Assembly: GCA_045639185.1 (NCBI GenBank)
Contig: JAZUCO010000099.1
Span: forward strand, 1 to 16,238
Source: UBA1081 sp045639185
GTDB taxonomy: Bacteria; Bacillota; Clostridia; Oscillospirales; Acutalibacteraceae
Direction: 5' to 3'
DNA length: 16,238 bases
The translations under genes were made by a program, and so were the position numbers. Shown in pieces: positions 1 to 7,508 of the stretch; position 1 is the stretch's first letter; each line of letters opens with the position of its first letter. Under the pieces are notes generated by a model, which was not told where the DNA came from, made no database searches, and saw only the letters and a program-made list of their open reading frames with translations.

Positions 1-249
1 ATGAATGTCTGCAACAACAGGAATGGAAAGATTTTCTTTGAGTTTATAAACAGTTTTTACACAATCAAGGTCAGGTACGGCTGTTCTGATGATTTCACAG
101 CCTGCATTCTGCAATCTCAATGCCTGTTCAACGCAGGCATCTGCATCTGAAGCAAGTGTGTTGAGCATAGACTGTACCGCAACGGGATTATTACCACCGA
201 TTTTGATGTTGCCGATTTTAACTTCCTTTGCATTTCTTCTTGTGTACAT
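1..249 (-). CDS. ispG: 4-hydroxy-3-methylbut-2-en-1-yl diphosphate synthase IspG (GcpE), N-terminal 83 residues only
   Basis: IspG is the iron-sulfur enzyme of the MEP isoprenoid pathway that turns 2-C-methyl-D-erythritol 2,4-cyclodiphosphate into HMBPP in the cytosol. Reading leftward from the ATG at 249, the product begins MYTRRNAKEVKIGNIKIGG, then shows the family's PVAVQSM stretch, the EIIRTAVPD segment of the TIM barrel and the conserved PVVADIH at residues 77-83, where the window ends. The Cys ligands of the 4Fe-4S cluster lie in the missing C-terminal part, so integrity cannot be judged. An AGGGGG SD sits about 6 nt before the start. It follows rseP by 24 nt and is the last visible gene of the pyrH operon; dxr, two genes upstream, acts earlier in the same pathway. 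The family assignment is secure despite the truncation. Confidence 0.93.
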   Translation of the reverse strand, partial: MYTRRNAKEVKIGNIKIGGNNPVAVQSMLNTLASDADACVEQALRLQNAGCEIIRTAVPDLDCVKTVYKLKENLSIPVVADIH

Positions 250-273
250 AGAAATCCCCCTTGCATATAGGAT

Positions 274-1365
274 TTAATTTACGATGAGATTTTTAATATC
301 ATTGAATGTGATAAATACCATAAACATTATCAGTATTGAAAGACCTATTGCGTGAATATATCCTTCATATTTTGCAGGAACTTTTTTTCTTATGATTGCT
401 TCAATGCCGATAAAGAACAGCCTGCCGCCGTCGAGAGCGGGAACGGGAAGAAGGTTGAATACACCCACATTGATTGAAATGAGTGCCATAATATAGATAA
501 TATTTTCAAACCCTGCACCCGTTGCAACGGCTTCAGAAGTGGTCTGCGCAATGATGGATACCGTTCCTACTGGACCTGAAAGGTCATTTATACCGTAGTG
601 ACCTGTAATGAGGTCATAAAGTGTCAGCCATATAAGTCTTGCAAGTGAAGCAGTGTCTTTTGCCGCAGTTGAGATTACATTGAAAAATGTTTTTTCAACA
701 CCGACTATAATAAAGTCATAAATGATGATGTTATGACCGTTACCGGCATCTTTTGTTTCAAAATGCACATCTTCAAGTATAACTTTTTCACCGTTTCTCT
801 CTACGGCGAAATCATAAACACCGTCTTCATCCCTCTGGAGTGCATAACCGATATCACGGCTTGAATAGATGTTTGTTCCGTTGATTTCTTTTATTGTGTC
901 ACCTGCTTCAAGACCATATTGTGCAGATGTTGCGTTTTCATAGAAACTGTGAATCTGCGGTGTGCCGATGAGGTCTTCCATAGATGTGAGGATGATAACA
1001 AAAATAAATCCGAGAATCAGGTTCATAACTGCACCTGCAGCAACGATGATAAATTTTTTCCACCATTTTTTGTTGCAGAAAGCTCTTTCATCGTCAGACG
1101 ATTCATCTTCACCCTCCATGCTTACGTAACCACCGATAGGGAAGCATCTGAGAGCATATTTTGTTTCACCTTTCTGCTTTTTGAAAATAGCAGGACCCAT
1201 ACCGAGTGCAAATTCATTTACTTTTACTTTGAAAAGTTTTGCTGTAAGAAAATGTCCAAGCTCATGAATGCCTATGATGAGTCCGAAGAAAAGAATAGCC
1301 ATAAGAATTGGCCATACTTTATTCCAGACAGCAGAAATATTTATAGCTAATGGTAATAAATTCAA
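274..1365 (-). CDS. rseP: Site-2 intramembrane zinc metalloprotease RseP/RasP (start uncertain)
   Basis: This is a membrane-embedded S2P-family protease that cleaves anti-sigma factors and leftover signal peptides within the bilayer. The zinc motif HELGH lies in the first helix (residues 34-38 from the start used here). Family segments follow: VNEFALGMGP, then FPIGGYVSMEGEDE, a second helix, a central PDZ domain (containing GLEAGDTIKEING), and the third metal ligand in LLPVPALDGGRLFF, before a last helix. No ATG fits well. The open frame runs from a TTG at 1398, inside the dxr 3' end. The TTG at 1365 has AAAGGA about 11 nt upstream and is chosen here. The ATG at 1302 gives HELGH at residues 13-17 but has no SD. 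The gene is translationally close to dxr, and ispG follows 24 nt later. Confidence 0.93.
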   Translation of the reverse strand: MNLLPLAINISAVWNKVWPILMAILFFGLIIGIHELGHFLTAKLFKVKVNEFALGMGPAIFKKQKGETKYALRCFPIGGYVSMEGEDESSDDERAFCNKKWWKKFIIVAAGAVMNLILGFIFVIILTSMEDLIGTPQIHSFYENATSAQYGLEAGDTIKEINGTNIYSSRDIGYALQRDEDGVYDFAVERNGEKVILEDVHFETKDAGNGHNIIIYDFIIVGVEKTFFNVISTAAKDTASLARLIWLTLYDLITGHYGINDLSGPVGTVSIIAQTTSEAVATGAGFENIIYIMALISINVGVFNLLPVPALDGGRLFFIGIEAIIRKKVPAKYEGYIHAIGLSILIMFMVFITFNDIKNLIVN

Positions 1366-1381
1366 GAAAATGTCAATCCTT

Positions 1382-2527
1382 TCAATTGATTGAATCAATA
1401 ACTGCTTCTCTGACTATTTTATCAGAATTGTCAATGTCGTCAACGGTAAATGTATCCATAACAGGAGCAGCTGCTGCACCTTTGAGGATAAGGTCAGGAA
1501 TATCGTTGAATCTGATTTTTCCTTCGCGGAAGAGTCTGTTTACTTCCTCGTTTGCGGAATTTACTGCAGAAGGCATAAGACCGCCCTGATTTATTGCATC
1601 TCTGCATATATCTATACAGCGGAATGTTTCGTAATCGGGTTTGTAGAATGTAAGTTTGCCCATTTCTGCAAAGTCAATTTCACCTACAGGAGATTCAAAT
1701 CTTTCAGGGTAGGTGAGTGCATACTGAATGGGTATTCGCATATCGGGCAGACCGAGCTGAGCGATAACAGAATTATCATCATACTGCACCATTGAGTGTA
1801 CAATGCTTTCTCTGTGCACAACAATGTCTATCATATCGGGAGAAACACCGAAAAGCCATACTGCTTCAATAAGCTCAAGACCTTTATTGAACATTGTTGC
1901 GGAGTCAATTGTGATTTTTGCGCCCATGCTCCAGTTGGGATGCTTGAGAGCATCGGCAGCAGTCATATTCTGCATTTCTTCTTTTGTTTTACCGAAGAAA
2001 GGACCGCCTGAAGCAGTGAGAATAATCTTTTTGAGAGCTTTGTTTGAAGGTTTCCCCTCAAGGCATTGGAAAATAGCAGAGTGTTCGCTATCTACGGGAA
2101 GAATGGAAACATTGCTCTTTTTTGCCGCATCCATAACAAGCTGACCGCCTGCAACAAGCGATTCCTTGTTTGCAAGAGCGAGAGTTTTACCTGCATTTAT
2201 AACAGCAAGAGTCGGTCTGAGACCTGCCATACCTACAATTGAGTTGATGACTGTGTCAGCATCTGTTTCTGAGGCACATTCAATTATGCCGTCTATACCT
2301 GAGAGCACTTTTATGTCTGTATCGGCAAGGGCAGTTTTAAGTTCTTTTGCTCCGTTTTCATCAAATAAAGCAACTTTTTCAGGATTCATAAGTCTTGCCT
2401 GCTCTTCAAGAATCTTATAATTTGAATGAGCAGTCAGAGCTGTGACTTTATATCCGTGTTTGAGAGCAACGTCTATTGACTGAGTACCGATTGAACCTGT
2501 TGAACCGAGAATGGCTATTTTTTTCAT
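1382..2527 (-). CDS. dxr: 1-deoxy-D-xylulose 5-phosphate reductoisomerase (DXR)
   Basis: DXR catalyses the NADPH-dependent rearrangement and reduction of DXP to 2-C-methyl-D-erythritol 4-phosphate, the committed MEP step and the fosmidomycin target. The 381-residue product is normal length. It opens with the Rossmann motif GSTGSIG, then LANKESLV, the metal-binding LPVDSEHSA (Asp146 and Glu148, matching E. coli D150/E152), LTASGGPF, the flexible-loop region HPNWSMG, and NKGLELIEA with Glu218 as the third metal ligand. HRESIVHSMV and DMRIPIQYALTYPER follow. The open frame reaches a TTG at 2536, but that codon overlaps the SD. The ATG at 2527 has TGAGGT about 8-9 nt upstream and matches family N-termini. 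It starts 11 nt after the cdsA stop. Its stop codon lies in a small inverted repeat where the rseP frame begins. Confidence 0.97.
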   Translation of the reverse strand: MKKIAILGSTGSIGTQSIDVALKHGYKVTALTAHSNYKILEEQARLMNPEKVALFDENGAKELKTALADTDIKVLSGIDGIIECASETDADTVINSIVGMAGLRPTLAVINAGKTLALANKESLVAGGQLVMDAAKKSNVSILPVDSEHSAIFQCLEGKPSNKALKKIILTASGGPFFGKTKEEMQNMTAADALKHPNWSMGAKITIDSATMFNKGLELIEAVWLFGVSPDMIDIVVHRESIVHSMVQYDDNSVIAQLGLPDMRIPIQYALTYPERFESPVGEIDFAEMGKLTFYKPDYETFRCIDICRDAINQGGLMPSAVNSANEEVNRLFREGKIRFNDIPDLILKGAAAAPVMDTFTVDDIDNSDKIVREAVIDSIN

Positions 2528-2538
2528 TATTATCAACC

Positions 2539-3378
2539 TCAGATGTTAATAAAATATATTGCAGCATAAAGTGCGGGAAGAACAAATAGACAACTGTCTA
2601 TTCTGTCCATAACACCACCGTGACCGGGGAAAATATTTCCGAAATCCTTGATGCCGTGATTTCTCTTTATAAGTGATGCTGAAAGATCACCGAACATACT
2701 TACAACAGAAAGTACTATGCTTATAATTATAATCTGCCACAGTGCTATTGTATGCATTGTGAAGAAGTATTTGTCAAAAATAATAAACATTACAGAGCTT
2801 GCAATGATATTGCCGATAACACCGCCTACAGCACCTTCAATTGTCTTATTTGGGCTTACATTGGGGCAGAGTTTGTGTTTGCCGAGGAATCTGCCTGAGA
2901 AATATGCAAAAGTGTCTGTCATCCAGGCACAGAACATTGCAAAGAGAATAAAGAATACACCTGAAGCCTTTGTGTATTTCTCGCTGTCTGCGATATAAAT
3001 GTCACGCAGAAGAACAAAAACTGAAAGTGAACAGGGAATTGCAACTGTTGCAAAAAGAGCTGTTATAACATCGTTGAATTTTGTCTTTTTGTGCATTGGC
3101 ACCATTATTATAAAGTATGCCAGTGCATAGATGATTGCAACGGGCATAAACGGAATTTCAATGTTAAAGTGAAAAATAAAGGGGACAGCAACAGCCGTCA
3201 GACAGCTTATTGCAAGCAGAACCTTATTTTTGCCGCCTGTTGCGTGGATTACTTCATAAACTGCAATTGCCGCAAATATACCTACAATAAGGGGCAAAGC
3301 AAAAGTGTGAAGGAAAACAAAACAGGGCACAAGAATCACAATTATTGCTGCCAATGCTGTTATAATGCGAGTTTTCAT
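2539..3378 (-). CDS. cdsA: Phosphatidate cytidylyltransferase (CDP-diglyceride synthase)
   Basis: CdsA makes CDP-diacylglycerol from phosphatidate and CTP at the cytoplasmic membrane, the branch point for acidic and zwitterionic phospholipids. The 279-residue protein is almost wholly hydrophobic, with about eight likely membrane helices. Its C-terminal third holds the family signature: SMFGDLSASLIKR followed by HGIKDFGNIFPGHGGVMDR, with the conserved Asp residues that bind the metal and CTP, and an earlier FAMFCAWMTDTFAYFSGR segment. The ATG at 3378 has AAAGG about 10 nt upstream. It sits between uppS and dxr, the classical Firmicutes order. The roughly 70-nt gap before it carries a strong hairpin that could affect its mRNA level relative to uppS. 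Confidence 0.96.
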   Translation of the reverse strand: MKTRIITALAAIIVILVPCFVFLHTFALPLIVGIFAAIAVYEVIHATGGKNKVLLAISCLTAVAVPFIFHFNIEIPFMPVAIIYALAYFIIMVPMHKKTKFNDVITALFATVAIPCSLSVFVLLRDIYIADSEKYTKASGVFFILFAMFCAWMTDTFAYFSGRFLGKHKLCPNVSPNKTIEGAVGGVIGNIIASSVMFIIFDKYFFTMHTIALWQIIIISIVLSVVSMFGDLSASLIKRNHGIKDFGNIFPGHGGVMDRIDSCLFVLPALYAAIYFINI

Positions 3379-3405
3379 AATATATTAACCTTTCATTAAC
3401 AACAC

Positions 3406-3440
3406 TTTCAGCGGAACCGAAAAAAACAGTTCCGCTGAAA
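3406..3440 (-). promoter_or_regulatory. Perfect 12-bp hairpin in the uppS-cdsA gap
   Basis: The arms TTTCAGCGGAAC (3406-3417) and GTTCCGCTGAAA (3429-3440) pair without mismatch around an 11-nt loop. In the operon's sense direction the loop contains seven consecutive U. The hairpin starts 7 nt after the uppS stop codon. No T-run follows the second arm on the minus strand, so it is not a textbook terminator. An RNase processing or stabilising element, or a weak attenuator, is more likely. The structure is seen directly; its role is inferred. Confidence 0.6.
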
Positions 3441-3447
3441 AGTTGAA

Positions 3448-4185
3448 TTATACACCGCCGAAACGACGATTTCTTTGCTCGTAAGCTCTCAGAGCATCGT
3501 TGAAATGCTCTTCTGTAAAGTCGGGCCAAAGTACGTCTGAGAACCAGAGTTCTGAGTATGCACCCTGCCAGGTGAGGAAATTAGAAGTTCTGAATTCACC
3601 ACTGGGACGAATAATGAGATCAGGATCAGGCTGTCCTTGTGTGTAAAGGTAGTCTGAAATCATATTTTCATCAATATCGTCGGGTGAAATTTCACCGTTA
3701 ACCGCTTTTTTTGCAATATCTTTAACAGCGGTAGCAATTTCGTGTCTGCCACCGTAATTGATTGCAATATTAAGTGTTATACGTGTTTTGTCTTTTGTGA
3801 GCTGCTCCGTGTAGTCCATAAGGTTAAGAAGTTCCTGAGAAATACCGCTTCTGTCACCTATGAATCTGAGTCTTATTCCTTTTTCTTCGTTTTCTCTGAT
3901 TCTGTCAATTACCTCGTTGAGATAATCACCGAAGAGAGCCATAATGGCGTTTACTTCAGCTTCAGGACGTTTCCAGTTTTCTGTTGAGAAAGCGTAGAAT
4001 GTTGCAACTTCAATACCAAGGTCACCGGCATATTCACCGATTTTTCTGAAGGTTTTTGCGCCTTCTTTATGACCTTCACTGCGGGGCAGACCTCTGTTTT
4101 TGGCCCATCTTCCGTTGCCGTCCATTATGAATCCTACATGACGAGGCAGAACAGAAAATTCGGGCAGGCATTTATTGTCAGCCAT
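3448..4185 (-). CDS. uppS: Undecaprenyl diphosphate synthase (cis-prenyltransferase)
   Basis: UppS extends farnesyl diphosphate with isopentenyl diphosphate units to make the C55 lipid carrier needed for peptidoglycan and other wall polymers. The 245-residue product carries the whole family pattern: HVGFIMDGNGRWAK with catalytic Asp22, FYAFSTENWKRP, the RFIGDR stretch, LNIAINYGGRHEI, and the C-terminal DPDLIIRPSGEFRTSNFL, SELWFSDVLWPDF and RNRRFGG segments. The ATG at 4185 begins 2 nt after the frr stop. Its SD (GGAG, about 8 nt away) lies inside the last frr codons, so translation is probably coupled. The substrates come from the MEP pathway, two enzymes of which (dxr, ispG) are encoded downstream in the same operon. 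Confidence 0.97.
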   Translation of the reverse strand: MADNKCLPEFSVLPRHVGFIMDGNGRWAKNRGLPRSEGHKEGAKTFRKIGEYAGDLGIEVATFYAFSTENWKRPEAEVNAIMALFGDYLNEVIDRIRENEEKGIRLRFIGDRSGISQELLNLMDYTEQLTKDKTRITLNIAINYGGRHEIATAVKDIAKKAVNGEISPDDIDENMISDYLYTQGQPDPDLIIRPSGEFRTSNFLTWQGAYSELWFSDVLWPDFTEEHFNDALRAYEQRNRRFGGV

Positions 4186-4187
4186 TA

Positions 4188-4748
4188 TCAGATCTCCATG
4201 ATCTCAGCTGATTTTGCTTTTTCAATTTCTTCAATCTGCTTAACAAAATCATCTGTGATCTTCTGAATCTTGTCTTCACCGTATTTCTGATCGTCTTCTG
4301 TGATTTCGTTTGCCTTTTTAGCAGCCTTTATCTTGTCGATAGAGTCACGTCTGATCTGACGAACAGCAACTTTTGAATCTTCAGCAATCTTTGCGATATC
4401 CTTAGTGAGCTGCTTTCTTCTTTCCTCTGTGAGAGGGGGGAAGTTAAGACGGATAACAATACCGTCGTTCTGAGGATTGATGCCGAGATCTGACTGCTGG
4501 ATAGCTTTGCAGATTAATGTGAGAGCTGATTTGTCCCAGGGCTGGATAACAAGTGTTCTTGCATCAGCATTTGAAACGCTTGCCATCTGGTTGATGGGAG
4601 TGGGAGTTCCGTAGTAGTCTGCCTGTATTTTATCAAGTACCTTAGCACTTGCTCTGCCTGCTCTGATTGAGTCATATTCAGAGTGAAGTGCATTGATAGT
4701 TTTTGTCATTCTGGTTTTGGTGCTTTCATAAAGTTCTTTAAGTTCCAT
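4188..4748 (-). CDS. frr: Ribosome recycling factor
   Basis: RRF acts with EF-G to split post-termination ribosomes. At 186 residues it has the usual length and the family's three-helix-bundle pattern: HSEYDSIRAGRASAKVLDKI near the N-terminus, DYYGTPTPINQMASVSNADAR, LVIQPWDKSAL, then GIVIRLNFPPLTEERRKQL and a long charged helix (VAVRQIRRDSIDKIKAAKK). The ATG at 4748 has a strong GGAGG SD 7 nt upstream. It follows pyrH by 31 nt with no promoter or terminator that I can see in the gap, so it is read from the pyrH promoter. Confidence 0.98.
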   Translation of the reverse strand: MELKELYESTKTRMTKTINALHSEYDSIRAGRASAKVLDKIQADYYGTPTPINQMASVSNADARTLVIQPWDKSALTLICKAIQQSDLGINPQNDGIVIRLNFPPLTEERRKQLTKDIAKIAEDSKVAVRQIRRDSIDKIKAAKKANEITEDDQKYGEDKIQKITDDFVKQIEEIEKAKSAEIMEI

Positions 4749-4779
4749 GAGATAACCTCCGTAAATTATTGATTATGTA

Positions 4780-5487
4780 TCAGTCTATAACAAGAGTGCC
4801 GATATCTTCGCCTGTAACAGATCTGAAGATATTTTCGGGGTCCTGAAGATTGAAAACAAGAATGGGTATATTGTTGTCTTTGCAAAGAGCTGCAGCGGTG
4901 CTGTCCATAACACCGTAACCTTTTTCAACAACTTCTGCGTGTGTGAGTGTGTTAAACTTAACAGCATCATCAAACTTGTTGGGGTCTTTGTCATAAACAC
5001 CGTCAACGTTTGTAGCCTTGAGCATAACGTCAGCATTGATTTCTGCTGCTCTGAGTGATGCTGCTGTGTCTGTGCTGAAGTAGGGTGAACCTGTACCGCA
5101 GCCGAAGATAACAACTCTGCCTTTTTCAAAATGTCTTACAGCTTTGTTTCTGATATAGGGTTCTGCAATCTGTCTCATTTCAATTGCAGTCTGAACTCTG
5201 ACATCAACACCCATTGCTTCAAGAGTGTCTGCAACTGCAAGAGCGTTCATTGTTGTAGCAAGCATACCGATGTGGTCAGCTCTTGTTCTGTCCATACTGC
5301 CGCTTGATCTGCCTCTCCAGAAATTGCCGCCACCAACAACGATACCGATCTGAACACCGATGTCTGTACATTTTTTAATAACTTCGCAAACACTTGCAAC
5401 AGTATCAAAATCAATACCATGTTTCTTTTCGCCGGCAAGAACTTCACCGCTGAGTTTTAAGAGAATTCTGTTGAATTTTTTGTCCAT
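4780..5487 (-). CDS. pyrH: Uridylate kinase (UMP kinase)
   Basis: PyrH phosphorylates UMP to UDP in pyrimidine nucleotide synthesis and belongs to the amino-acid-kinase fold. The 235-residue protein shows LLKLSGEVLAG at the N-terminus, the glycine-rich IGIVVGGGNFWRGR, DHIGMLATTMNALAVADTLE, GCGTGSPYFSTDTAASLRA in the UMP site, and NVDGVYDKDPNKF near the ATP site. The ATG at 5487 has a GGAGG SD about 11 nt upstream. It is the first gene of the operon, so the promoter at 5527-5555 drives all seven visible minus-strand genes. Heading the frr/uppS cluster with pyrH is typical of Firmicutes, though tsf and rpsB, which often precede it, are absent here. A divergent sugar kinase gene takes their place. 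Confidence 0.97.
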   Translation of the reverse strand: MDKKFNRILLKLSGEVLAGEKKHGIDFDTVASVCEVIKKCTDIGVQIGIVVGGGNFWRGRSSGSMDRTRADHIGMLATTMNALAVADTLEAMGVDVRVQTAIEMRQIAEPYIRNKAVRHFEKGRVVIFGCGTGSPYFSTDTAASLRAAEINADVMLKATNVDGVYDKDPNKFDDAVKFNTLTHAEVVEKGYGVMDSTAAALCKDNNIPILVFNLQDPENIFRSVTGEDIGTLVID

Positions 5488-5526
5488 ATAAAAGAATACC
5501 TCCGTGTTTTGTCATCTGTTGCATTT

Positions 5527-5555
5527 ATTTTACATTATTTTTTTGGTTATGTAAA
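5527..5555 (-). promoter_or_regulatory. Predicted sigma-A promoter of the pyrH operon
   Basis: On the minus strand a -35 TTTACA (5550-5555) and a -10 TAAAAT (5527-5532) are separated by exactly 17 bp. The -10 lies about 40 nt ahead of the pyrH start, leaving a short leader with the GGAGG SD. The -35 box is only 19 bp from the -35 box of the divergent promoter on the other strand. The match is seen in sequence; activity is inferred. Confidence 0.65.
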
Positions 5556-5574
5556 GTATTATAATAAAAAATTA

Positions 5575-5603
5575 TTGACTAAATTAAAAAAAAAGTATAT
5601 AAT
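5575..5603 (+). promoter_or_regulatory. Predicted sigma-A promoter of the NahK-like kinase operon
   Basis: TTGACT (5575-5580) and a perfect TATAAT (5598-5603) are spaced by 17 bp of A-rich DNA, close to the consensus for a housekeeping promoter. Transcription would start near 5610, giving a leader of about 43 nt that contains the palindrome at 5616-5629 and the AAAGGA SD at 5635-5640. Confidence 0.75.
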
Positions 5604-5615
5604 TACATTCGGAAT

Positions 5616-5629
5616 ATCGTAACTACGAT
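5616..5629. promoter_or_regulatory. Candidate operator palindrome in the kinase leader
   Basis: ATCGTA-AC-TACGAT is a perfect 6+6 palindrome with a 2-bp spacer, placed roughly +7 to +20 from the expected transcription start. That position suits a repressor site, for instance for a GntR- or LacI-type sugar regulator. I do not recognise the exact motif and no regulator gene is in the window. With a 2-nt loop it is unlikely to work as an RNA hairpin. Confidence 0.35.
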
Positions 5630-5652
5630 TATTGAAAGGACATGATTGAAAA

Positions 5653-6771
5653 ATGGCAATTATTGAAGATAAGCTTCCGTCAACTATAGATGAAATTCTT
5701 AAGGCATACGGTATCGGCGGAAAAATGACAAGTTGGAGTATGATTCACGCTGGTCATATTAACCGTACATATGTTATAGAATTTGAAGGCGGAGAAAAAA
5801 GACTTCTCCAGATGATTAATGTTGCAGTTTTCAAAAAGCCTGTTGAGCTTATGGATAATGCAATGCGTGTTACAGACCATCTTCGCAAAAAGATTGCAGA
5901 AGAAGGCGGTGACCCCAACAGAGAAACACTTTCTGTTTACTTTACTCTTGACGGTAAGAATTGTTTCTTTGATTCAGAAGGCGAATGTTGGAGATTTTAT
6001 AACTTTGTTGACAATGCTTTTTCATATAACAGCATTGAAAATGATGAGATTTTCTACAGAGCAGGTGCGGCATTCGGCAAATTCCAGTCACAGCTTGCAG
6101 ATTTTCCCGGTGAAACTCTTTTTGATACAATTCCTTTCTTCCACGATACATACAAGAGATTCCTCAATCTTAAGGCTTCTGCAGAGAAGAATGTATCAGG
6201 CAGAAAAGATAATGTTCTTCCCGAACTTGAGTTTGCTTTTGCAAGAGAAGATGATACAAAGGTAATCGTTGAACTTATTGCAAAGGGTGAAATCCCCGTG
6301 CGTGTTACACATAACGATACAAAGCTTAATAATATTATGTTTGATAAAGACACAAACGAAGCTGTATGTATTGTAGACCTTGACACTGTTATGCCCGGCT
6401 CTGCACTTTATGACTTCGGTGACGCTATCCGCTTCGGTGCAAGCACAGCTGCAGAAGACGAAAAAGACCTTTCAAAGGTTTCAATGGATATCAACCTTTA
6501 TGAAAAGTATGTAAAAGGCTATCTTTCAACAGCAGGCAAGAGCCTCAATGAAAAGGAAATTGAATATCTTCCTTTCTCAGCAAAGCTTCTTACACTCGAA
6601 TGCGGTATGAGATTCCTTGCAGACTACATTGATGGTGACGTATACTTTGGCACAAAGTATCCCGAACACAACCTTGACAGATGCCGTACACAGTTCAAAC
6701 TTGTTGCCGATATGGAAAGCAAGATGGACGAAATGGTGAGAGTTACACAAGAGGCTTACAAGACTCTGTAA
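5653..6771 (+). CDS. nahK: N-acetylhexosamine 1-kinase-like phosphotransferase
   Basis: The product closely follows bifidobacterial NahK, which phosphorylates GlcNAc and GalNAc at the anomeric carbon with ATP for entry into UDP-sugar and glycolytic routes. The 372 residues include a kinase N-lobe (HAGHINRTYVIEFEGG, RLLQMINVAVFKKPVELMDN), a GAAFGKFQSQLADFPG stretch, the catalytic loop RVTHNDTKLNNIMF with Asp222, the metal-binding VDLDTVMPGSALYDFGD with Asp242/Asp244, then AIRFGASTAAEDEKDLSKV and ECGMRFLADYIDGD. These motifs are more specific than generic APH-fold kinases. Start ATG 5653 is about 12 nt after AAAGGA, rather far. A closer ATG at 5642 opens only a 15-codon out-of-frame ORF. No galacto-N-biose phosphorylase, uridylyltransferase or epimerase gene lies beside it, so substrate and pathway are inferred from family alone. 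Confidence 0.85.
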   Translation: MAIIEDKLPSTIDEILKAYGIGGKMTSWSMIHAGHINRTYVIEFEGGEKRLLQMINVAVFKKPVELMDNAMRVTDHLRKKIAEEGGDPNRETLSVYFTLDGKNCFFDSEGECWRFYNFVDNAFSYNSIENDEIFYRAGAAFGKFQSQLADFPGETLFDTIPFFHDTYKRFLNLKASAEKNVSGRKDNVLPELEFAFAREDDTKVIVELIAKGEIPVRVTHNDTKLNNIMFDKDTNEAVCIVDLDTVMPGSALYDFGDAIRFGASTAAEDEKDLSKVSMDINLYEKYVKGYLSTAGKSLNEKEIEYLPFSAKLLTLECGMRFLADYIDGDVYFGTKYPEHNLDRCRTQFKLVADMESKMDEMVRVTQEAYKTL

Positions 6772-6781
6772 GGAGACAGTA

Positions 6782-7498
6782 ATGAAAAAAAGCGATATAG
6801 CAAAAGGGCTTGATATAAAAGCCTCTTCCATTTTTATTGTTACTGCAATTGCTCTGGTTCTGAATTCTTTGGTAAGTAATATCAGCAGGATAGATAACAT
6901 CCCTTCCGTGATCGAAAATATATGTTCATGTGTTGCGATTGTTTCTGTTGTTTTCTATTATATAATGCTGATAAAAGGCTTTACAATTGTCAATAAGGCA
7001 TGCAAGCTCTGTGAAAAGAATGAAAACTATTATATGGGCAGAAATCTTACAATTTTTTCTGTCATATGTATAATTTTATCAGTTATTCTCACTGTTCTTG
7101 CTATGCTGTTTGCTTATGCCGTTGCGCAGTACAATGCTGCAGAAATGCTCACACCGTCAGAAATTCAGTCAAGAAATAACATTGTTGCTATAACAGCTGT
7201 TATAAATATTGCAATGCAGTTTTTCTCAGTTTCCACACCGTTTATTTTCTATCTTTGGAAAATATACAAGCTTTCGGCACCTAATAAACTTCTCAACAAC
7301 CTGACACTTCTTACTTGTCTTGTTCTTGTTGTACAGCTTGTTATCGGTATACTCAATTCTATATATGTAGTAAGAGGCACAGGAAACAATTTCCTTCCTG
7401 ATTTCACAAGTATTCTTCATACAATAAAATATGTTGTTCTTCTTGTATTCTTTATATACAGAAAACAGTATCTTGTTTCAGCAGAAACCGAAGAATGA
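6782..7498 (+). CDS. Six-helix integral membrane protein of unknown function
   Basis: I do not recognise a family. The 238-residue product has six clear hydrophobic segments, near residues 16-35, 43-66, 88-112, 130-158, 172-196 and 210-228. Lys-rich short ends (starting MKKSDIAKGLDIK, ending at an acidic ETEE) suggest both termini are cytoplasmic. Between helices 2 and 3 is a small Cys-containing loop (NKACKLCEKNENYYMGR). No transporter signature or enzyme motif is visible. The ATG has GGAG about 7 nt upstream and lies 10 nt after the kinase stop, so the two genes are co-transcribed and the terminator at 7509 ends the unit. A link to amino-sugar uptake or sensing is only a guess from that pairing. 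Confidence 0.85.
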   Translation: MKKSDIAKGLDIKASSIFIVTAIALVLNSLVSNISRIDNIPSVIENICSCVAIVSVVFYYIMLIKGFTIVNKACKLCEKNENYYMGRNLTIFSVICIILSVILTVLAMLFAYAVAQYNAAEMLTPSEIQSRNNIVAITAVINIAMQFFSVSTPFIFYLWKIYKLSAPNKLLNNLTLLTCLVLVVQLVIGILNSIYVVRGTGNNFLPDFTSILHTIKYVVLLVFFIYRKQYLVSAETEE

Positions 7499-7508
7499 TA
7501 AAAATAAT

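Noticed and set aside
919..1350. 143-codon plus-strand ORF
   Set aside because: It is antisense to rseP, with a Cys/Phe-rich composition typical of the complement of a membrane-protein gene and no SD or promoter.
3406..3440. Intrinsic terminator between uppS and cdsA
   Set aside because: Neither strand has a T-run directly after the second arm; the T-run is in the loop. Kept as a hairpin of unknown role.
3254..3529. 91-codon minus-strand frame across the uppS-cdsA junction
   Set aside because: It overlaps both real genes out of frame, is rich in Cys and Arg without any motif, and crosses the hairpin; both flanking genes are complete.
5642..5689. 15-codon ORF starting ATGATTGAA just before the kinase
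   Set aside because: Its ATG lies only 1 nt after AAAGGA, too close for efficient initiation, and it reads out of frame into the kinase gene. Retained only as a note on the kinase start.
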